A DNA stretch of 31,991 nt, taken from positions 1 through 31,991 of the forward strand of contig JAJJLU010003774.1 in NCBI GenBank assembly GCA_023807065.1, written 5' to 3'. Of the stretch, positions 1-10,324 are shown in pieces. Position 1 is the first letter of the stretch. Every line of letters begins with the position of its first letter. A program made the translations under genes and the position numbers. The notes under the pieces were generated by a model. The model was not told the origin of the DNA. It saw only the letters and a list, made by a program, of their open reading frames with translations, and ran no database searches. This DNA is from Isotricha intestinalis (Eukaryota; Ciliophora; Litostomatea; Vestibuliferida; Isotrichidae).

Positions 1-3000
1 AAGAGTAAAAGTAATATTATGAGAACTTTTAGTACTATAACATCTTTTATCAAAACTTACTTTAATTGTATGTAAAATCACATTTTTATAATAATTAATT
101 GGATAATCAATTCCATATTCAATAGATGATACTAAACAAGTATAAATTTGTTTTCTTTTAGAACAATTTGGTTTAATTTCTTTTCCATCTCTTATTAAAT
201 GTATATTTTTAAATGAATTAACTGTAAATGAAACTTTATCATAATCTTTAAATGAAAATAAATAATTTGGTGATACTGATTTCAATCTATTGAATTTATA
301 TTGATTTGTATCACTTTTTTCAATTTCAAAAATATTTCCATCAAATAAAGTTATTGAACTCATATATATATTATCACTCAATGTAATTTCTCCAATATCA
401 ACATAAGCTACATTATCTTTTTCATAAACTATTTGTCCTCCATTAAATTCAACTTTATTATCTTTTTTATCAACTTCACTAAATGCAACATTTGTTATAT
501 TCATTACTCCAAATTTATCATTAAGAGTATTAATATAAAATCTTGCTTTTCCATTTTTTGCTGTTGTTGATGAAATTGTATATGAAAATCCTTCTAAAGT
601 TGAAATACTTTTAATTAAATATTTATTATCAAAATAAAGATAATAAAGTTTTTCTACTTTCATTTTAGTTTTAAATTCACAAATTAAATTATTATTTTGA
701 TTATAATAAATACATTCTTTTGATTCTGTTTCATTAATAGATATTTTATTTGTAATATCACAAAAAGTAGTTAGATTTATTATTATTTTGAAATTATAAT
801 ATATTGCACTATTTATTTCTAAATTTGATAATGTAATTGGTTTTTGAAATAGTATAACAGGTTCATCATCAATTAAATCTTTTCTTATTAATTGTAACAT
901 ATAATGATCATTAGTTAAATTTTGATTAACATATATATTTGAAATATCATTAACTTTTGCAATTTCATATGTTTTTTTATTTTTAATAGAATATAATCCA
1001 AAATATAATTCATTTGATGTTAAATCATATGAATCTTGATTAAATTGATAAGAAAAATCAAAACATTTTAAATTTGAATAAGATGAATCAAAAGGACATA
1101 AATTTATTTGACATTCATCAAAATCCTCTATTAAATCATATATATTTTGGAAAAAATAAACATTTCCAATTAATATTTCATAATTGGAAATATAATAGTC
1201 ATAATCATAATAAAAAAAATAAGAATTTGTGCATTCATAAGGTTCAATATGTCCTGAAATATCATATAAATCATATAAATTGTAATTATCACTTCCAGAT
1301 ACTACAACAAAAGGATAATTATCATAATCAAATTTATAAAAATGATGATTTAATATTATATCATTTTCGTTGTTTCTTTCTTCATATATTTCAAGTGTAT
1401 AAATTAAAGGTTCTTCAATATTTTTTTCATAAATTTTAAAAGTATAATTTCCTATTCTTGTAAAATTTATAATATTTGTTGTATTAATTATTAAAAAATT
1501 GGGACTACCATCATTATCATATATCCAATAATTATTTTTATCAATTTCTTTATTGTCATAAATAATTTTATATATTCTATCTAAATTTATCATTGAATTG
1601 AATTTTATTCCAATATTTGTTTCTGTTTTTTTTGATTGAACAATTCTTTGTTTCTTTTCATATAAAGATAATTTATCTCCTATTAATATTGTGATAGAAC
1701 TTATAAAATCAGAATCTTCATTAAATATAGTTTTAATGTTATATTCACCATATAATTGGTTAATTAATTGTTCAGGTAAATTAAAGAATATTTGATTATT
1801 TTTATAAATAATTTTATTAAAAGTATATTCATTGTTTTCTTCCTTAATTAAAGAAATTTTAATAGGTTTATTATTTTCATTAAAATTATTAATATAAGTT
1901 AAAGTAATAATAGTATCTGATGCAAAATTTGATATAACTCTGGGTGTAATATTAGTTATTCTATTTTTATTTGAAATTGTATTAATCCCAAGATTAATTG
2001 TATTCCCACATAAATCATTATATTGAATATAATAATTTCCTTCAATAAAATTATTTAAATTTCCTGAACATTTAATTATTGAATATGATTTTTGACATTT
2101 TAAAGTAACTTTGACTTTTTCAATACTTGTCATTGGTCTTAAATAAAAATCAATAGAATTTATTGATATTTCATCATTTGATGTAATAATAATATTTATT
2201 CCATTTGTAGTAGGAATTAAATCACTAATAAAAGCAATATTAAATGGAGGATAATAATTAAATGAATATATTTTTATTTTATTTGAATTCATTAGAAGAA
2301 AAATTTCATTTAAACCTATCTTTACATTTGATGAATTGATAATATTTGAAGATAATTTTTCATCATTTAAATATATATCTACTATACTATTTAAATCTCC
2401 TAAATTAAGGGTATATGATGGATTTATGTTATTTACACATTTTTCAATATTCAAATCATAATAAATATATGTATATTGTTTTTTTGTTTCATTAAATTCA
2501 TTATAAGTAATTGAAATTTCTTTAGTTTTTCCAGGATAATTAAATTCACAATTAATTGTTTTTGAATTTACTTTCCAACATGATTCTTCTTCATTAAGTA
2601 CTTTTAATTCATTATCAATATATAATCTTGAAATAAATCCATTGAATTGATCTTCTGAAAGAGAATTATTAAATTTAAATGTGATATTTTTTTTCTCATT
2701 TGTGGGAATTTGATAATTTGTTTCTAAGTCAAAATAAATTGGTCCATCTTTTACAAGAATTTTATTTATTTGTGCAGTCAAATAACTGTTATCACCTGGA
2801 CTAAATTCTTGATTTTTCAATTCCTCTAAAATATATGTATCTTTCGAAGGAAGAGAAAATTGCAAATAATTATCTCTAACTATTATCTGATCAATGCTTG
2901 AAATTTGTGATAAACTATTATTTAAATTAATTAAGTAAGGTGAATTTTCAAAATAATAATCATTTGATTTAATAATAACATTATTTTCACCTGAAATAGG

Positions 3001-6000
3001 ATAAATTATAAATGAAGATTCATTTAAATATTTAGATAAAAAAATAGTATCAATTTTAGAATCACCTAAATAAACTTTATATCTACCTGCTCTTTTATTA
3101 TTTATAATTTCATCTGGAATAGAAACTGAAATTGAATTTGATGATTCAATTTGATTAAATTTTAAATTATACTTTAAATTGTTTTCATCTTTAATTGATA
3201 AATTAGTAATATTTTGTTGAGTATTCTCAATAGTTATAAAATGATTATCTATATAATATACTTTTTTAAATTTTAAATCAGAAAGATGAACAGTTTGAGT
3301 GTATAATATATTTTTAAAAGTGTTTTCTTGAATTATAAATGTATAATCTCCTTTACTTAAAGAGATTAAATTAGTTAAATAATAATAATAATCACCATTT
3401 ACCTTTGATAAATTTACTATAATATTAAAATAATCATCTTCATTAAAAGTTGTTCTATAATTGGTAATAAAAATATTAACAGAAAGAGGGTTTTTTGGTT
3501 TAAAATAAATTGAATAATCCATTGTTTTTAAAATTGTATTTGGTAAAGGGGAAAATGAAGCAAAATCATTTATTGATTTTCTTACTATGAATTTTTCATC
3601 AGTATGTATATCATAAATATTGCTATTATTTGTATAAGAATAAAAAAATAAATATGTTCCACTTTCAAAGTTTTTTAAATTAAGTAAATAATTAGAATTC
3701 CCAAGAGAATATTCAGATTTATATGATTTTAATAACTTATTATTATCTTCATTTGCATAATAAATATATTTAATACGTTTATAATTATCATTACTAATTT
3801 CTAGGAATGAGTCTTTATCATAATTTATATTTTTAAAATAATATTTTCTTGTTAAAGAAAAAGAATAATTCATTTTTGCTTTATTATATTTTTTTTTTAT
3901 ATATTCCCCTTTGAAATCATATAATATAATATAATAATTTTTTTCAAAATCAATATCAAATTTAACTATTAAGTAATTTGTAAATTTATCAAAAGTAGAA
4001 CTAATAATAGATAAGTCACTATCTTTTACAATAACTTTAGAAATAGTACTTAAAGCAAAATTATTGGATTCAATTTTTAAATCACCATTATCATATTTTA
4101 AATCCAAATCTGCTTTTTCAATTGAAACACTAATAAAAAAATTATTAATGTAATTATTATTATAATAAAGATTATATAAACCATATTCTAATGATGCATT
4201 TGGTTTACAATAATATTGTCTATTTATTGAATTATTCTCACAATTTAAAGTAAATGCCTTATTGTTTTTATTATTTCTAATAGTTAAGTTATCTAATAAA
4301 CAAATTGAAGTAATACTTATTATATCAAGAGAATATGTTACACGAGGAACTTTTATGTCAGTGAAAAATATTGTATTTTCATAAAAAGGTGGATCACTGT
4401 TATACTTTGATTTAAATTTAATTGTGACAAATCCCTCACGATCAGAATAAAAATAAATCTGTGATGAAATCCATTCACTTTGAGAATCATAATTATGAAA
4501 AATATTATCAGTGCATGATTGACAATAAAATGTAGAATAATAATATTTATCAATTTTATAATAAATCTCATAAGGGTCAGAAAATTGACATGTATAATAA
4601 TCAAAATAAAAATTTTCAGTATAATAAAAACATGTTTTATAAGATTTAGAACAAGATATAAAGTCATTAATATCATTTTTTACTTCTACTTTTCTTATTT
4701 CAGTTAAACTACCTTTATTCTTTTCTAAGAAATAAATATAATAATTTCCTGGTTGGTTAGTTGAATAATAAAATCTTCTATTATATAAATCAATTTTTAT
4801 TGGTTTAACTAATTCATCATTAACAAAAACTTGAAGAGGAAAAGTTAAAGTAGATGAATGTACATCAAAATAAAAATTAATATATTTATTATTTCCTGGT
4901 AAAACAAAATGGTTTCCAGATAAATATGATAAAAAATAATTATAAATATTATTATTTGAATAATTATTATCTCTTATTTCATAATCCATTCTATGAGTAT
5001 CATACATTCCTTCATAATATAAATAATTATATTTCTCGGGGTAATCACAATTTAAAATAAAATTATCATTTTGTAAAATGCAATTTCCCCTTGATTCTCC
5101 ATTACTTAAATAAAATCTATTTCTTACTTCATCTGCTCCACTTTTTATTGGTTCTGAAAATCTTATTGTTAAAGAATTGGGAATTTCATTTTTATTTATT
5201 TTATGAATTCTTTGAATTAATGGTGGTAATTTTACATCTGAATAATATGTTGGAAATGAAAAAATAAGATTGTTATCATAATAAATTTCTACGATTTCAT
5301 TAAAAATAATCTCATTTCCTGGAATAATATAATTTTTAAAAGTATAATCAAAAGGATTGTTATCTATATTTAAATTTTTATTTTCATTAATATATTTATT
5401 ATTATATTTAACACTTATAGTTTTATTTTCATCAATTGGAATATAAAAATCAAGTATAATATCTTGTAATTGAAATTCTCCAAAAAGTTCTTGTTTTTCA
5501 TTTTGAAATTCAAATCTAATAACTTTTAATTTTCCAGGAGAAGTTTCTCCTCTTATTCCAGTAATAATATTTCCAGGTTTAGTATCTAAAGAAAATATAG
5601 GTTTATCATCAATAAAATCAAAACATTTTATAGCCCTACATCCATTATGAGAAAAATCATATATATTAATTCCTTCAGGAACGATTAAATTTGTTGTTCT
5701 TTTTTCTTCAGGAATAGGATAATATGTATTTCCTATTACAATATAATCAGGTTCAAAATAAACAGGAGATAAAATATTATTATATATTTGAGATTCTTTT
5801 TCATTAAAATAATATTCATATTCTCTAGCATTATCTTCATTTTCGAATTCATATAATTTTCTTCTAATTTTAATTGCAGAAATATTAAATCCAGGTTGAT
5901 TATTAATTTCAGTTTCTAAAATATTATTTGATAAAATTAAATTGGTTTGATTATAAGAAATTGTACCAAATAAATCCCATATTTTATAATATAATATTGG

Positions 6001-6975
6001 TTCAATTGATTCCATATAAAAATCTTCATTTGGATTTGAAATTGAAAATATATTATTATTTAATGAAGTTTCAAATTTTGTTTTTTTAATTGAATTTGAA
6101 GAAAAAATATGACCTATTTCAATATTATTTAATTTTATTATAATATTCCCATAATCTAAATTATTACTTTGAGATTCATCAAAGAAACATAAATAAATAT
6201 CATTAGATACATTTTTTGATGTTTTATTACAATTAATTGTGAAATCATTTAAGGTTAATTTATCTAATTTTAAATCACAAGAAGCATTAAAAAATCTTAT
6301 TTTATTTAATGAAGGATAAAAATATTCATCAACTTTTGATACAGAAAACTTATGAATATTTTCAATATCATTATTTTCATTTTGAGAAATAAATACTTCA
6401 TAATTTGATATATTTAATTCTTCATTAATTGTATATATATTCTTATTTCTATGAAGTATATATTGAGATTGAGGAGAATTAAGATCTTTAATAATAACAT
6501 TAAATTCAGTATAATTAATTTTAATGTTTTCCTTTGAATTTAAGATATAATTAAAATGTTCTTTATTAATTAAACAATTTGTATTTCTTGTTTTTGTAAT
6601 AATAAATACATCTTTTAAAGAAGAAGCAATTTGAATAATATTATTTGTATCTTCACTTTTATTTTGATAAATATAAAAAAATTTATAAATCCCATAATTT
6701 GATAAATTACAAATAAATGAATTTGTTTCAAATGAACAATCATTTTTTTCATTTGTTTTTTGATTGATATAAAAAAGTGTAATATTATCTTCACTTGTTG
6801 CATTAGTTTCAATTTCTATTTCTAATTGATTATTTTCACCAATATTTTTTTTAATATAGACTTGTGTTGAGCAATTAAATTCAAAAATTTTATTTCCATT
6901 GGTTTCTTTATCATTGTTTTGATTTGATATTATACAAAACAATTGAAAGGTTAAAAAAAGAAAAAATTTTTTCAT
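1..6975 (-). CDS. Giant secreted/surface protein with serial beta-sandwich repeats, 3' end outside window
   Basis: The reading frame opens at ATG 6975 and stays open to base 1, at least 2,325 codons, so the C terminus is missing. It starts MKKFFLFLTFQLFCIIS, a clear signal peptide, followed by an extracellular-looking chain rich in Asn, Tyr, Ile, Ser and scattered Cys. Reading the translation, I see successive units of about 90-120 residues of beta-strand character. They often end in a 'YG(I/L)Y.(F/L)YY' or 'PGNYYIYF' strand, sometimes preceded by paired Cys (N-terminal unit ...CNLSNYGIYKFFY; a mid-protein unit ...YCKPNASLEYGLYNLYY). This resembles a string of Ig-like or filamin-like domains, but I do not recognise a named family. 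Many N-x-S/T sites fit a glycosylated surface protein. The role is unknown; adhesion or cell-coat is only a guess. No intron is needed in this stretch. Confidence 0.85.
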   Translation of the reverse strand, partial: MKKFFLFLTFQLFCIISNQNNDKETNGNKIFEFNCSTQVYIKKNIGENNQLEIEIETNATSEDNITLFYINQKTNEKNDCSFETNSFICNLSNYGIYKFFYIYQNKSEDTNNIIQIASSLKDVFIITKTRNTNCLINKEHFNYILNSKENIKINYTEFNVIIKDLNSPQSQYILHRNKNIYTINEELNISNYEVFISQNENNDIENIHKFSVSKVDEYFYPSLNKIRFFNASCDLKLDKLTLNDFTINCNKTSKNVSNDIYLCFFDESQSNNLDYGNIIIKLNNIEIGHIFSSNSIKKTKFETSLNNNIFSISNPNEDFYMESIEPILYYKIWDLFGTISYNQTNLILSNNILETEINNQPGFNISAIKIRRKLYEFENEDNAREYEYYFNEKESQIYNNILSPVYFEPDYIVIGNTYYPIPEEKRTTNLIVPEGINIYDFSHNGCRAIKCFDFIDDKPIFSLDTKPGNIITGIRGETSPGKLKVIRFEFQNEKQELFGEFQLQDIILDFYIPIDENKTISVKYNNKYINENKNLNIDNNPFDYTFKNYIIPGNEIIFNEIVEIYYDNNLIFSFPTYYSDVKLPPLIQRIHKINKNEIPNSLTIRFSEPIKSGADEVRNRFYLSNGESRGNCILQNDNFILNCDYPEKYNYLYYEGMYDTHRMDYEIRDNNYSNNNIYNYFLSYLSGNHFVLPGNNKYINFYFDVHSSTLTFPLQVFVNDELVKPIKIDLYNRRFYYSTNQPGNYYIYFLEKNKGSLTEIRKVEVKNDINDFISCSKSYKTCFYYTENFYFDYYTCQFSDPYEIYYKIDKYYYSTFYCQSCTDNIFHNYDSQSEWISSQIYFYSDREGFVTIKFKSKYNSDPPFYENTIFFTDIKVPRVTYSLDIISITSICLLDNLTIRNNKNNKAFTLNCENNSINRQYYCKPNASLEYGLYNLYYNNNYINNFFISVSIEKADLDLKYDNGDLKIESNNFALSTISKVIVKDSDLSIISSTFDKFTNYLIVKFDIDFEKNYYIILYDFKGEYIKKKYNKAKMNYSFSLTRKYYFKNINYDKDSFLEISNDNYKRIKYIYYANEDNNKLLKSYKSEYSLGNSNYLLNLKNFESGTYLFFYSYTNNSNIYDIHTDEKFIVRKSINDFASFSPLPNTILKTMDYSIYFKPKNPLSVNIFITNYRTTFNEDDYFNIIVNLSKVNGDYYYYLTNLISLSKGDYTFIIQENTFKNILYTQTVHLSDLKFKKVYYIDNHFITIENTQQNITNLSIKDENNLKYNLKFNQIESSNSISVSIPDEIINNKRAGRYKVYLGDSKIDTIFLSKYLNESSFIIYPISGENNVIIKSNDYYFENSPYLINLNNSLSQISSIDQIIVRDNYLQFSLPSKDTYILEELKNQEFSPGDNSYLTAQINKILVKDGPIYFDLETNYQIPTNEKKNITFKFNNSLSEDQFNGFISRLYIDNELKVLNEEESCWKVNSKTINCEFNYPGKTKEISITYNEFNETKKQYTYIYYDLNIEKCVNNINPSYTLNLGDLNSIVDIYLNDEKLSSNIINSSNVKIGLNEIFLLMNSNKIKIYSFNYYPPFNIAFISDLIPTTNGINIIITSNDEISINSIDFYLRPMTSIEKVKVTLKCQKSYSIIKCSGNLNNFIEGNYYIQYNDLCGNTINLGINTISNKNRITNITPRVISNFASDTIITLTYINNFNENNKPIKISLIKEENNEYTFNKIIYKNNQIFFNLPEQLINQLYGEYNIKTIFNEDSDFISSITILIGDKLSLYEKKQRIVQSKKTETNIGIKFNSMINLDRIYKIIYDNKEIDKNNYWIYDNDGSPNFLIINTTNIINFTRIGNYTFKIYEKNIEEPLIYTLEIYEERNNENDIILNHHFYKFDYDNYPFVVVSGSDNYNLYDLYDISGHIEPYECTNSYFFYYDYDYYISNYEILIGNVYFFQNIYDLIEDFDECQINLCPFDSSYSNLKCFDFSYQFNQDSYDLTSNELYFGLYSIKNKKTYEIAKVNDISNIYVNQNLTNDHYMLQLIRKDLIDDEPVILFQKPITLSNLEINSAIYYNFKIIINLTTFCDITNKISINETESKECIYYNQNNNLICEFKTKMKVEKLYYLYFDNKYLIKSISTLEGFSYTISSTTAKNGKARFYINTLNDKFGVMNITNVAFSEVDKKDNKVEFNGGQIVYEKDNVAYVDIGEITLSDNIYMSSITLFDGNIFEIEKSDTNQYKFNRLKSVSPNYLFSFKDYDKVSFTVNSFKNIHLIRDGKEIKPNCSKRKQIYTCLVSSIEYGIDYPINYYKNVILHTIKVSFDKRCYSTKSSHNITFTL

Positions 6976-7736
6976 TTATTGATTTTATAATATTTTTATT
7001 AACGTTTAAGAATATTATGAGTATCTTTATTAAAAAATAAATAAAGGTATTCACCTTTTTTTTTAAATATTTATTTTTTTTTAAATTATTTTTTTATTTT
7101 GGTTTTTATTTTTTGATTTATCTAAATTTTTATTTTAAATTAATGTTTATAATATATATAATATTTTAATTTTTTGAATGACTGAATGATTAGATAATTC
7201 TCCTTTGTTAAATTTCAAATTTAATTAATTGTTAAAATGAAAAAATAAATAAAAAAATCTCTTAAATTATATTGATAAGTTTTCAATTTAAAAAATGATA
7301 GATTTATTAGATTTATTAACCTATATTATCATATAGGTATTAATTTAAGTATAAATTTAAATAATATTTATGTAATTAGATTATATAATAAATTTATCAT
7401 TTAATATTTTATTATATTAAGTTGATTATTAGTATAATAATGTTAAAATTAAACAAAAATTTTATCATCAATTTTTTAAAATTCATATTTTGAAAAATAA
7501 AAAGAACATATATATTTAAATCAATTTAATAAAGTTTTTTATTTTCATTAAATAATAATATAAATATATAAATAACTATGTTTTACTTTAATAATACTAA
7601 AAATAATAATATATATAAATATTTATAAACTAATTTACCAATTTTAGTCTATTACATATATAAAATAATATGATAAAAATAACAAGAAACCTAAGAATAA
7701 TAAATGCTAATATTATTTAAAATAAAAAATAATACT
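6976..7736. other. Intergenic, upstream of the giant secreted protein gene
   Basis: About 760 bases of very A/T-rich DNA lie between the start of the giant gene (minus strand, reading left) and the end of the START-like gene. It must hold the promoter of the former and the 3' end signals of the latter. I see no gene here on either strand. One small perfect inverted repeat lies at 7319-7338 and is listed separately. Confidence 0.6.
7319..7338. repeat. Perfect 8-bp inverted repeat with 4-base loop
   Basis: The arms ACCTATAT and ATATAGGT flank the loop TATC. The flanks continue as near-matching ATTA/TAAT-type sequence with a two-base offset. It lies about 350 bases upstream of the giant secreted protein's start codon. 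It could be a protein-binding palindrome or a chance hairpin in A/T-rich DNA; the CC/GG pairs make it a little more notable than an all-A/T palindrome. Confidence 0.4.
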
Positions 7737-8786
7737 TTAATTGTTTTCATATGTTAAATTTTTGGCTAATTCAAAAAATTCATTTTTAAAATTATTATTA
7801 TCATTATTTATATCAAATTCACTTTTACATTCTCTTTCATTTTCATCAGTACTTTCTTCTTCTTCTTCTTCATAATTTTCTTCTTCTTTTTTTTCTATTT
7901 TTTTTTCTTCAAGATAATTTTTTAATAAATTTAACATAAATTTTTTCTTTTTTTCTACTTTATTCATTTGTTCTAAAGTAACATTTTCATTAAATTTATG
8001 AGTTATTGAAACAAAAGATGAATTTTCACTTAAGGAAATTATTGTAAAAATAATTTCTTGACTTGAAAAAAAATTATCCAAAGGATAAATATGAAATTCA
8101 GATTTTTTTTTTAATTTATTATGTTTTATTTTTCCGATTTTCATTGATATTTTTTTTTGAACATATTCAACAAAAATTTCAATAATATTTCCTTCTTTAA
8201 ATTCAAGTTTATTATATTCAGGAATTGTAATATGATGAAATTTTTTCATTAATTCTAAATTTAAAATAAAATCCCAAATTTTTTCTTTAGAATTATTTAT
8301 AATAATAGATTCATATTGATATAAAAATTGATTATTTTTTTTTAATAAATTTTCAAGAGCATCAATATATTCAATACATAATTTTTTACATCCTCGAATA
8401 ATTTTATTTAAATTATTATTTTTCTTAAATCTTACATTTTTTAAATTTATTATAATTGTAAATAAAGTTGTATTATCAATAGTATTAGTTTTAAATAAAA
8501 AAATAACTTGAATATCAAAAGGTAATTCTATATTATTTATTAAAAAAATTAATCCTTTTGAAAAATTTAATTCTGAATATTCATCAATTTGATAATTTAA
8601 AGGAGAAAAAATAGGATAATTTGTTAATGAAGTTTTTATTGAAGTTTGATTAGTTATTTTTTCAAAATTATTTAGAGTTATTATATTATATATTCTATCT
8701 ATGTTTTCTGATAAAATATATGATGCTTCGTATTTTTTTGGAAATTTTATTTTTTTTATTTTTTCTTTTTCTACATCTTCAACCAT
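7737..8786 (-). CDS. Tandem START/SRPBCC-like lipid-binding protein with acidic tail
   Basis: 349 residues. Two similar halves can be seen. The first (about residues 18-150) opens 'YEASYILSENIDRIYNIIT'. The second (about 155-290) opens 'YQYESIIINNSKEKIWDFI' and continues with strands such as 'EGNIIEIFVEYVQKKISMKIGKI' and 'SEFHIYPLDNFFSS'. The pattern of a strand, 'x-x-x-W-x-x-(I/L)' helix, then alternating strands and a long C-terminal helix is typical of the Bet v1/START helix-grip fold, which binds lipids or other hydrophobic ligands. The ligand is unknown. The last 60 residues are a highly charged Glu/Lys tail, probably disordered. There is no signal peptide or membrane segment, so a cytosolic location is likely. 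It ends in TAA. The domain assignment rests on pattern recognition and is moderate in certainty. Confidence 0.8.
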   Translation of the reverse strand: MVEDVEKEKIKKIKFPKKYEASYILSENIDRIYNIITLNNFEKITNQTSIKTSLTNYPIFSPLNYQIDEYSELNFSKGLIFLINNIELPFDIQVIFLFKTNTIDNTTLFTIIINLKNVRFKKNNNLNKIIRGCKKLCIEYIDALENLLKKNNQFLYQYESIIINNSKEKIWDFILNLELMKKFHHITIPEYNKLEFKEGNIIEIFVEYVQKKISMKIGKIKHNKLKKKSEFHIYPLDNFFSSQEIIFTIISLSENSSFVSITHKFNENVTLEQMNKVEKKKKFMLNLLKNYLEEKKIEKKEEENYEEEEEESTDENERECKSEFDINNDNNNFKNEFFELAKNLTYENN

Positions 8787-9501
8787 TAAATTTATATTTT
8801 TTTATTATTTTAGGATTATATAATCTCATTTTTTTTAACGTTTTTTTCAATAGAATATTTTTAAATTATAGTTAATGATTGTTAATTTAATAATATTTTT
8901 TTTAATTTTGGAAACAAATATTTTTTTCTTTTGTTTAAACGTATTTTTATTTTTCTTAAAAATATCAAAAAATGATATAAACAATTTATATGAAATATTT
9001 TTATGATAAAAAATATTTTATAAAATAATTATTGAAATATAAATTTATAATAAAATTATTTTCTTTTTTTTTTTTAATTGTTATTTTCATTTTATTCTTC
9101 ACTTTAACTATTTTCTTTAATATTATGTTTTATTTAGGAATATCATTTTATAAAAAAAGAACTAACTATTTTTTATATTTACATAAAATATTTTTATAAT
9201 TTTCTTTAAACAAAAAAAAACTTATTTTTTGAAAGAGTTAATGATTTAATATTAGCAAAATCCAAATAGTTTGATTTATTAATGAGTAATAATAAAAATA
9301 TTAAACAATTATTTAATCAAATAAAAGAAAATTAATATTATATTGTTTCAAGATTTTCTCAGTCCATAATTTTTAAGTTCAATATTTTATAAATTTTGAT
9401 ATCAGAAAAAGAAAAGATTTATTATATTATTTTTATGATAAAAAATGTTTTATGTTTAATAATCTTTATTTTAACAGAAAAATATAAATAATGAATAATA
9501 T
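8787..9501. other. Intergenic, no gene supported
   Basis: About 715 bases of A/T-rich DNA upstream of the START-like gene (minus). Short open stretches occur, including frames of 17 and 18 codons near 9282 and 9435 on the plus strand. They are no longer than expected by chance at this base composition. The density of TAA in all frames is that of noncoding DNA. Confidence 0.5.
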
Positions 9502-9654
9502 TTAACTTAACTTTATGAATGAAAAAACGAACAAAAAAAGAATAAAAATTAAAAATCCCAAAATAAATAAAAATATTGTAAATTTATTATATATATCATG
9601 AGCCTTTACTCTTAAAAAATCAATTATCTTTTCAAAGAACTTTATAGATTTCAT
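9502..9654 (-). CDS. Possible 50-residue single-pass membrane micro-protein
   Basis: ATG at 9654 to TAA at 9502 encodes 50 residues. The N-terminal half is a charged amphipathic stretch (MKSIKFFEKIIDFLRVKAHD). The C-terminal half is an uninterrupted hydrophobic segment of about 20 residues ending in IKLS. This layout resembles small tail-anchored ER or mitochondrial subunits (Sec61-gamma-like or complex accessory subunits), but no family motif is present. Its G+C is about 18%, higher than the surrounding spacer, and it uses AAG, TTC, GCT and TTG, which are scarce in the flanks. A stop-free stretch this long can occur by chance in the window, so this is a candidate only. Confidence 0.4.
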   Translation of the reverse strand: MKSIKFFEKIIDFLRVKAHDIYNKFTIFLFILGFLIFILFLFVFSFIKLS

Positions 9655-10324
9655 AGTAATTAAAATCTGATAGAAATAATAAAAATCTTTTAATTAAATT
9701 TATTTGGAAATTTTACTTTATATAGGTTAAAATGTTTAAAAAATATTTAATTCATTTTAAATACGACGAAAAAAATATAAATTCAAGTTTTGTTAATTAT
9801 TTAATTTGAGAATACTGAATGCTAATTAATTAAAACAATTTTTTTTATTTTTATTTATTTGTAAGATGAATTTATGCTTATATTTTTTTCTTTTTATTTT
9901 TGTTCCTTTATAATGTTAAAATTATTTTTTTATTATTTCTTTTAGAATTTATTTTTGAATTCAATATTATCAAGAAATTTAATTATATAATTTCTATTTG
10001 AGAAAATATTTTTTTTTTATAAGGAAATTTTGAAAATGAAAATAAAATTTCTTTACTTATTAAATTCCCATATTTATTATTTTTTTTTCATTCATTTTTA
10101 AAAAATAAATTTGAGATAAATTTTTTTTCAATTTTGAAACAAATAATTCAATCTATTCTTATTGAATAATCTTTTTCCTTAATACATTGGAATTTATATA
10201 ATAATAAAACTCTTTGAATAAAAAATAAAAGTATAAAAAATAAAATTTAGATAAATAATAAATAAAAGTAAAATTTCTTAAATAAAATAATATAAAAAAT
10301 AATTAAAAAATATATAAATAATTA
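9655..10324. other. Intergenic, no firm gene
   Basis: About 670 bases. A 25-codon frame starts at 9732 on the plus strand and ends in TGA at 9807-9809. A 15-codon hydrophobic frame near 9868 is followed by a pyrimidine-rich TTTCTTTTAG that looks like a 3' splice site. Neither has further support. The stretch probably contains the promoter of the gene starting at 10325. Confidence 0.4.

Noticed and set aside
1074..1439. Plus-strand 121-codon open frame inside the giant secreted gene
   Set aside because: It lies antisense within the giant gene and is rich in His/Asn/Tyr/Gln, as expected for the complement of a long AT-rich coding frame. No independent support.
4353..6812. Other-frame open stretches (4353-4676 and 6615-6812 minus, 4519-4707 plus) within the giant gene
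   Set aside because: These are shadow frames of the giant gene, with Ile/Phe/Leu-only composition and no domain sense. The long frame explains the region.
9240..9480. Apparent 'ghost gene' on the minus strand in which TAA would read as Gln and TGA as Trp
   Set aside because: With stops read as sense it looks protein-like. But about 11 TAA in 87 codons is what random DNA of this composition gives, so the impression is not evidence.
9868..9990. Short hydrophobic exon plus intron ending TTTCTTTTAG
   Set aside because: The spliced product would be about 26 residues, and T-rich runs ending in TTTTAG are common by chance here.
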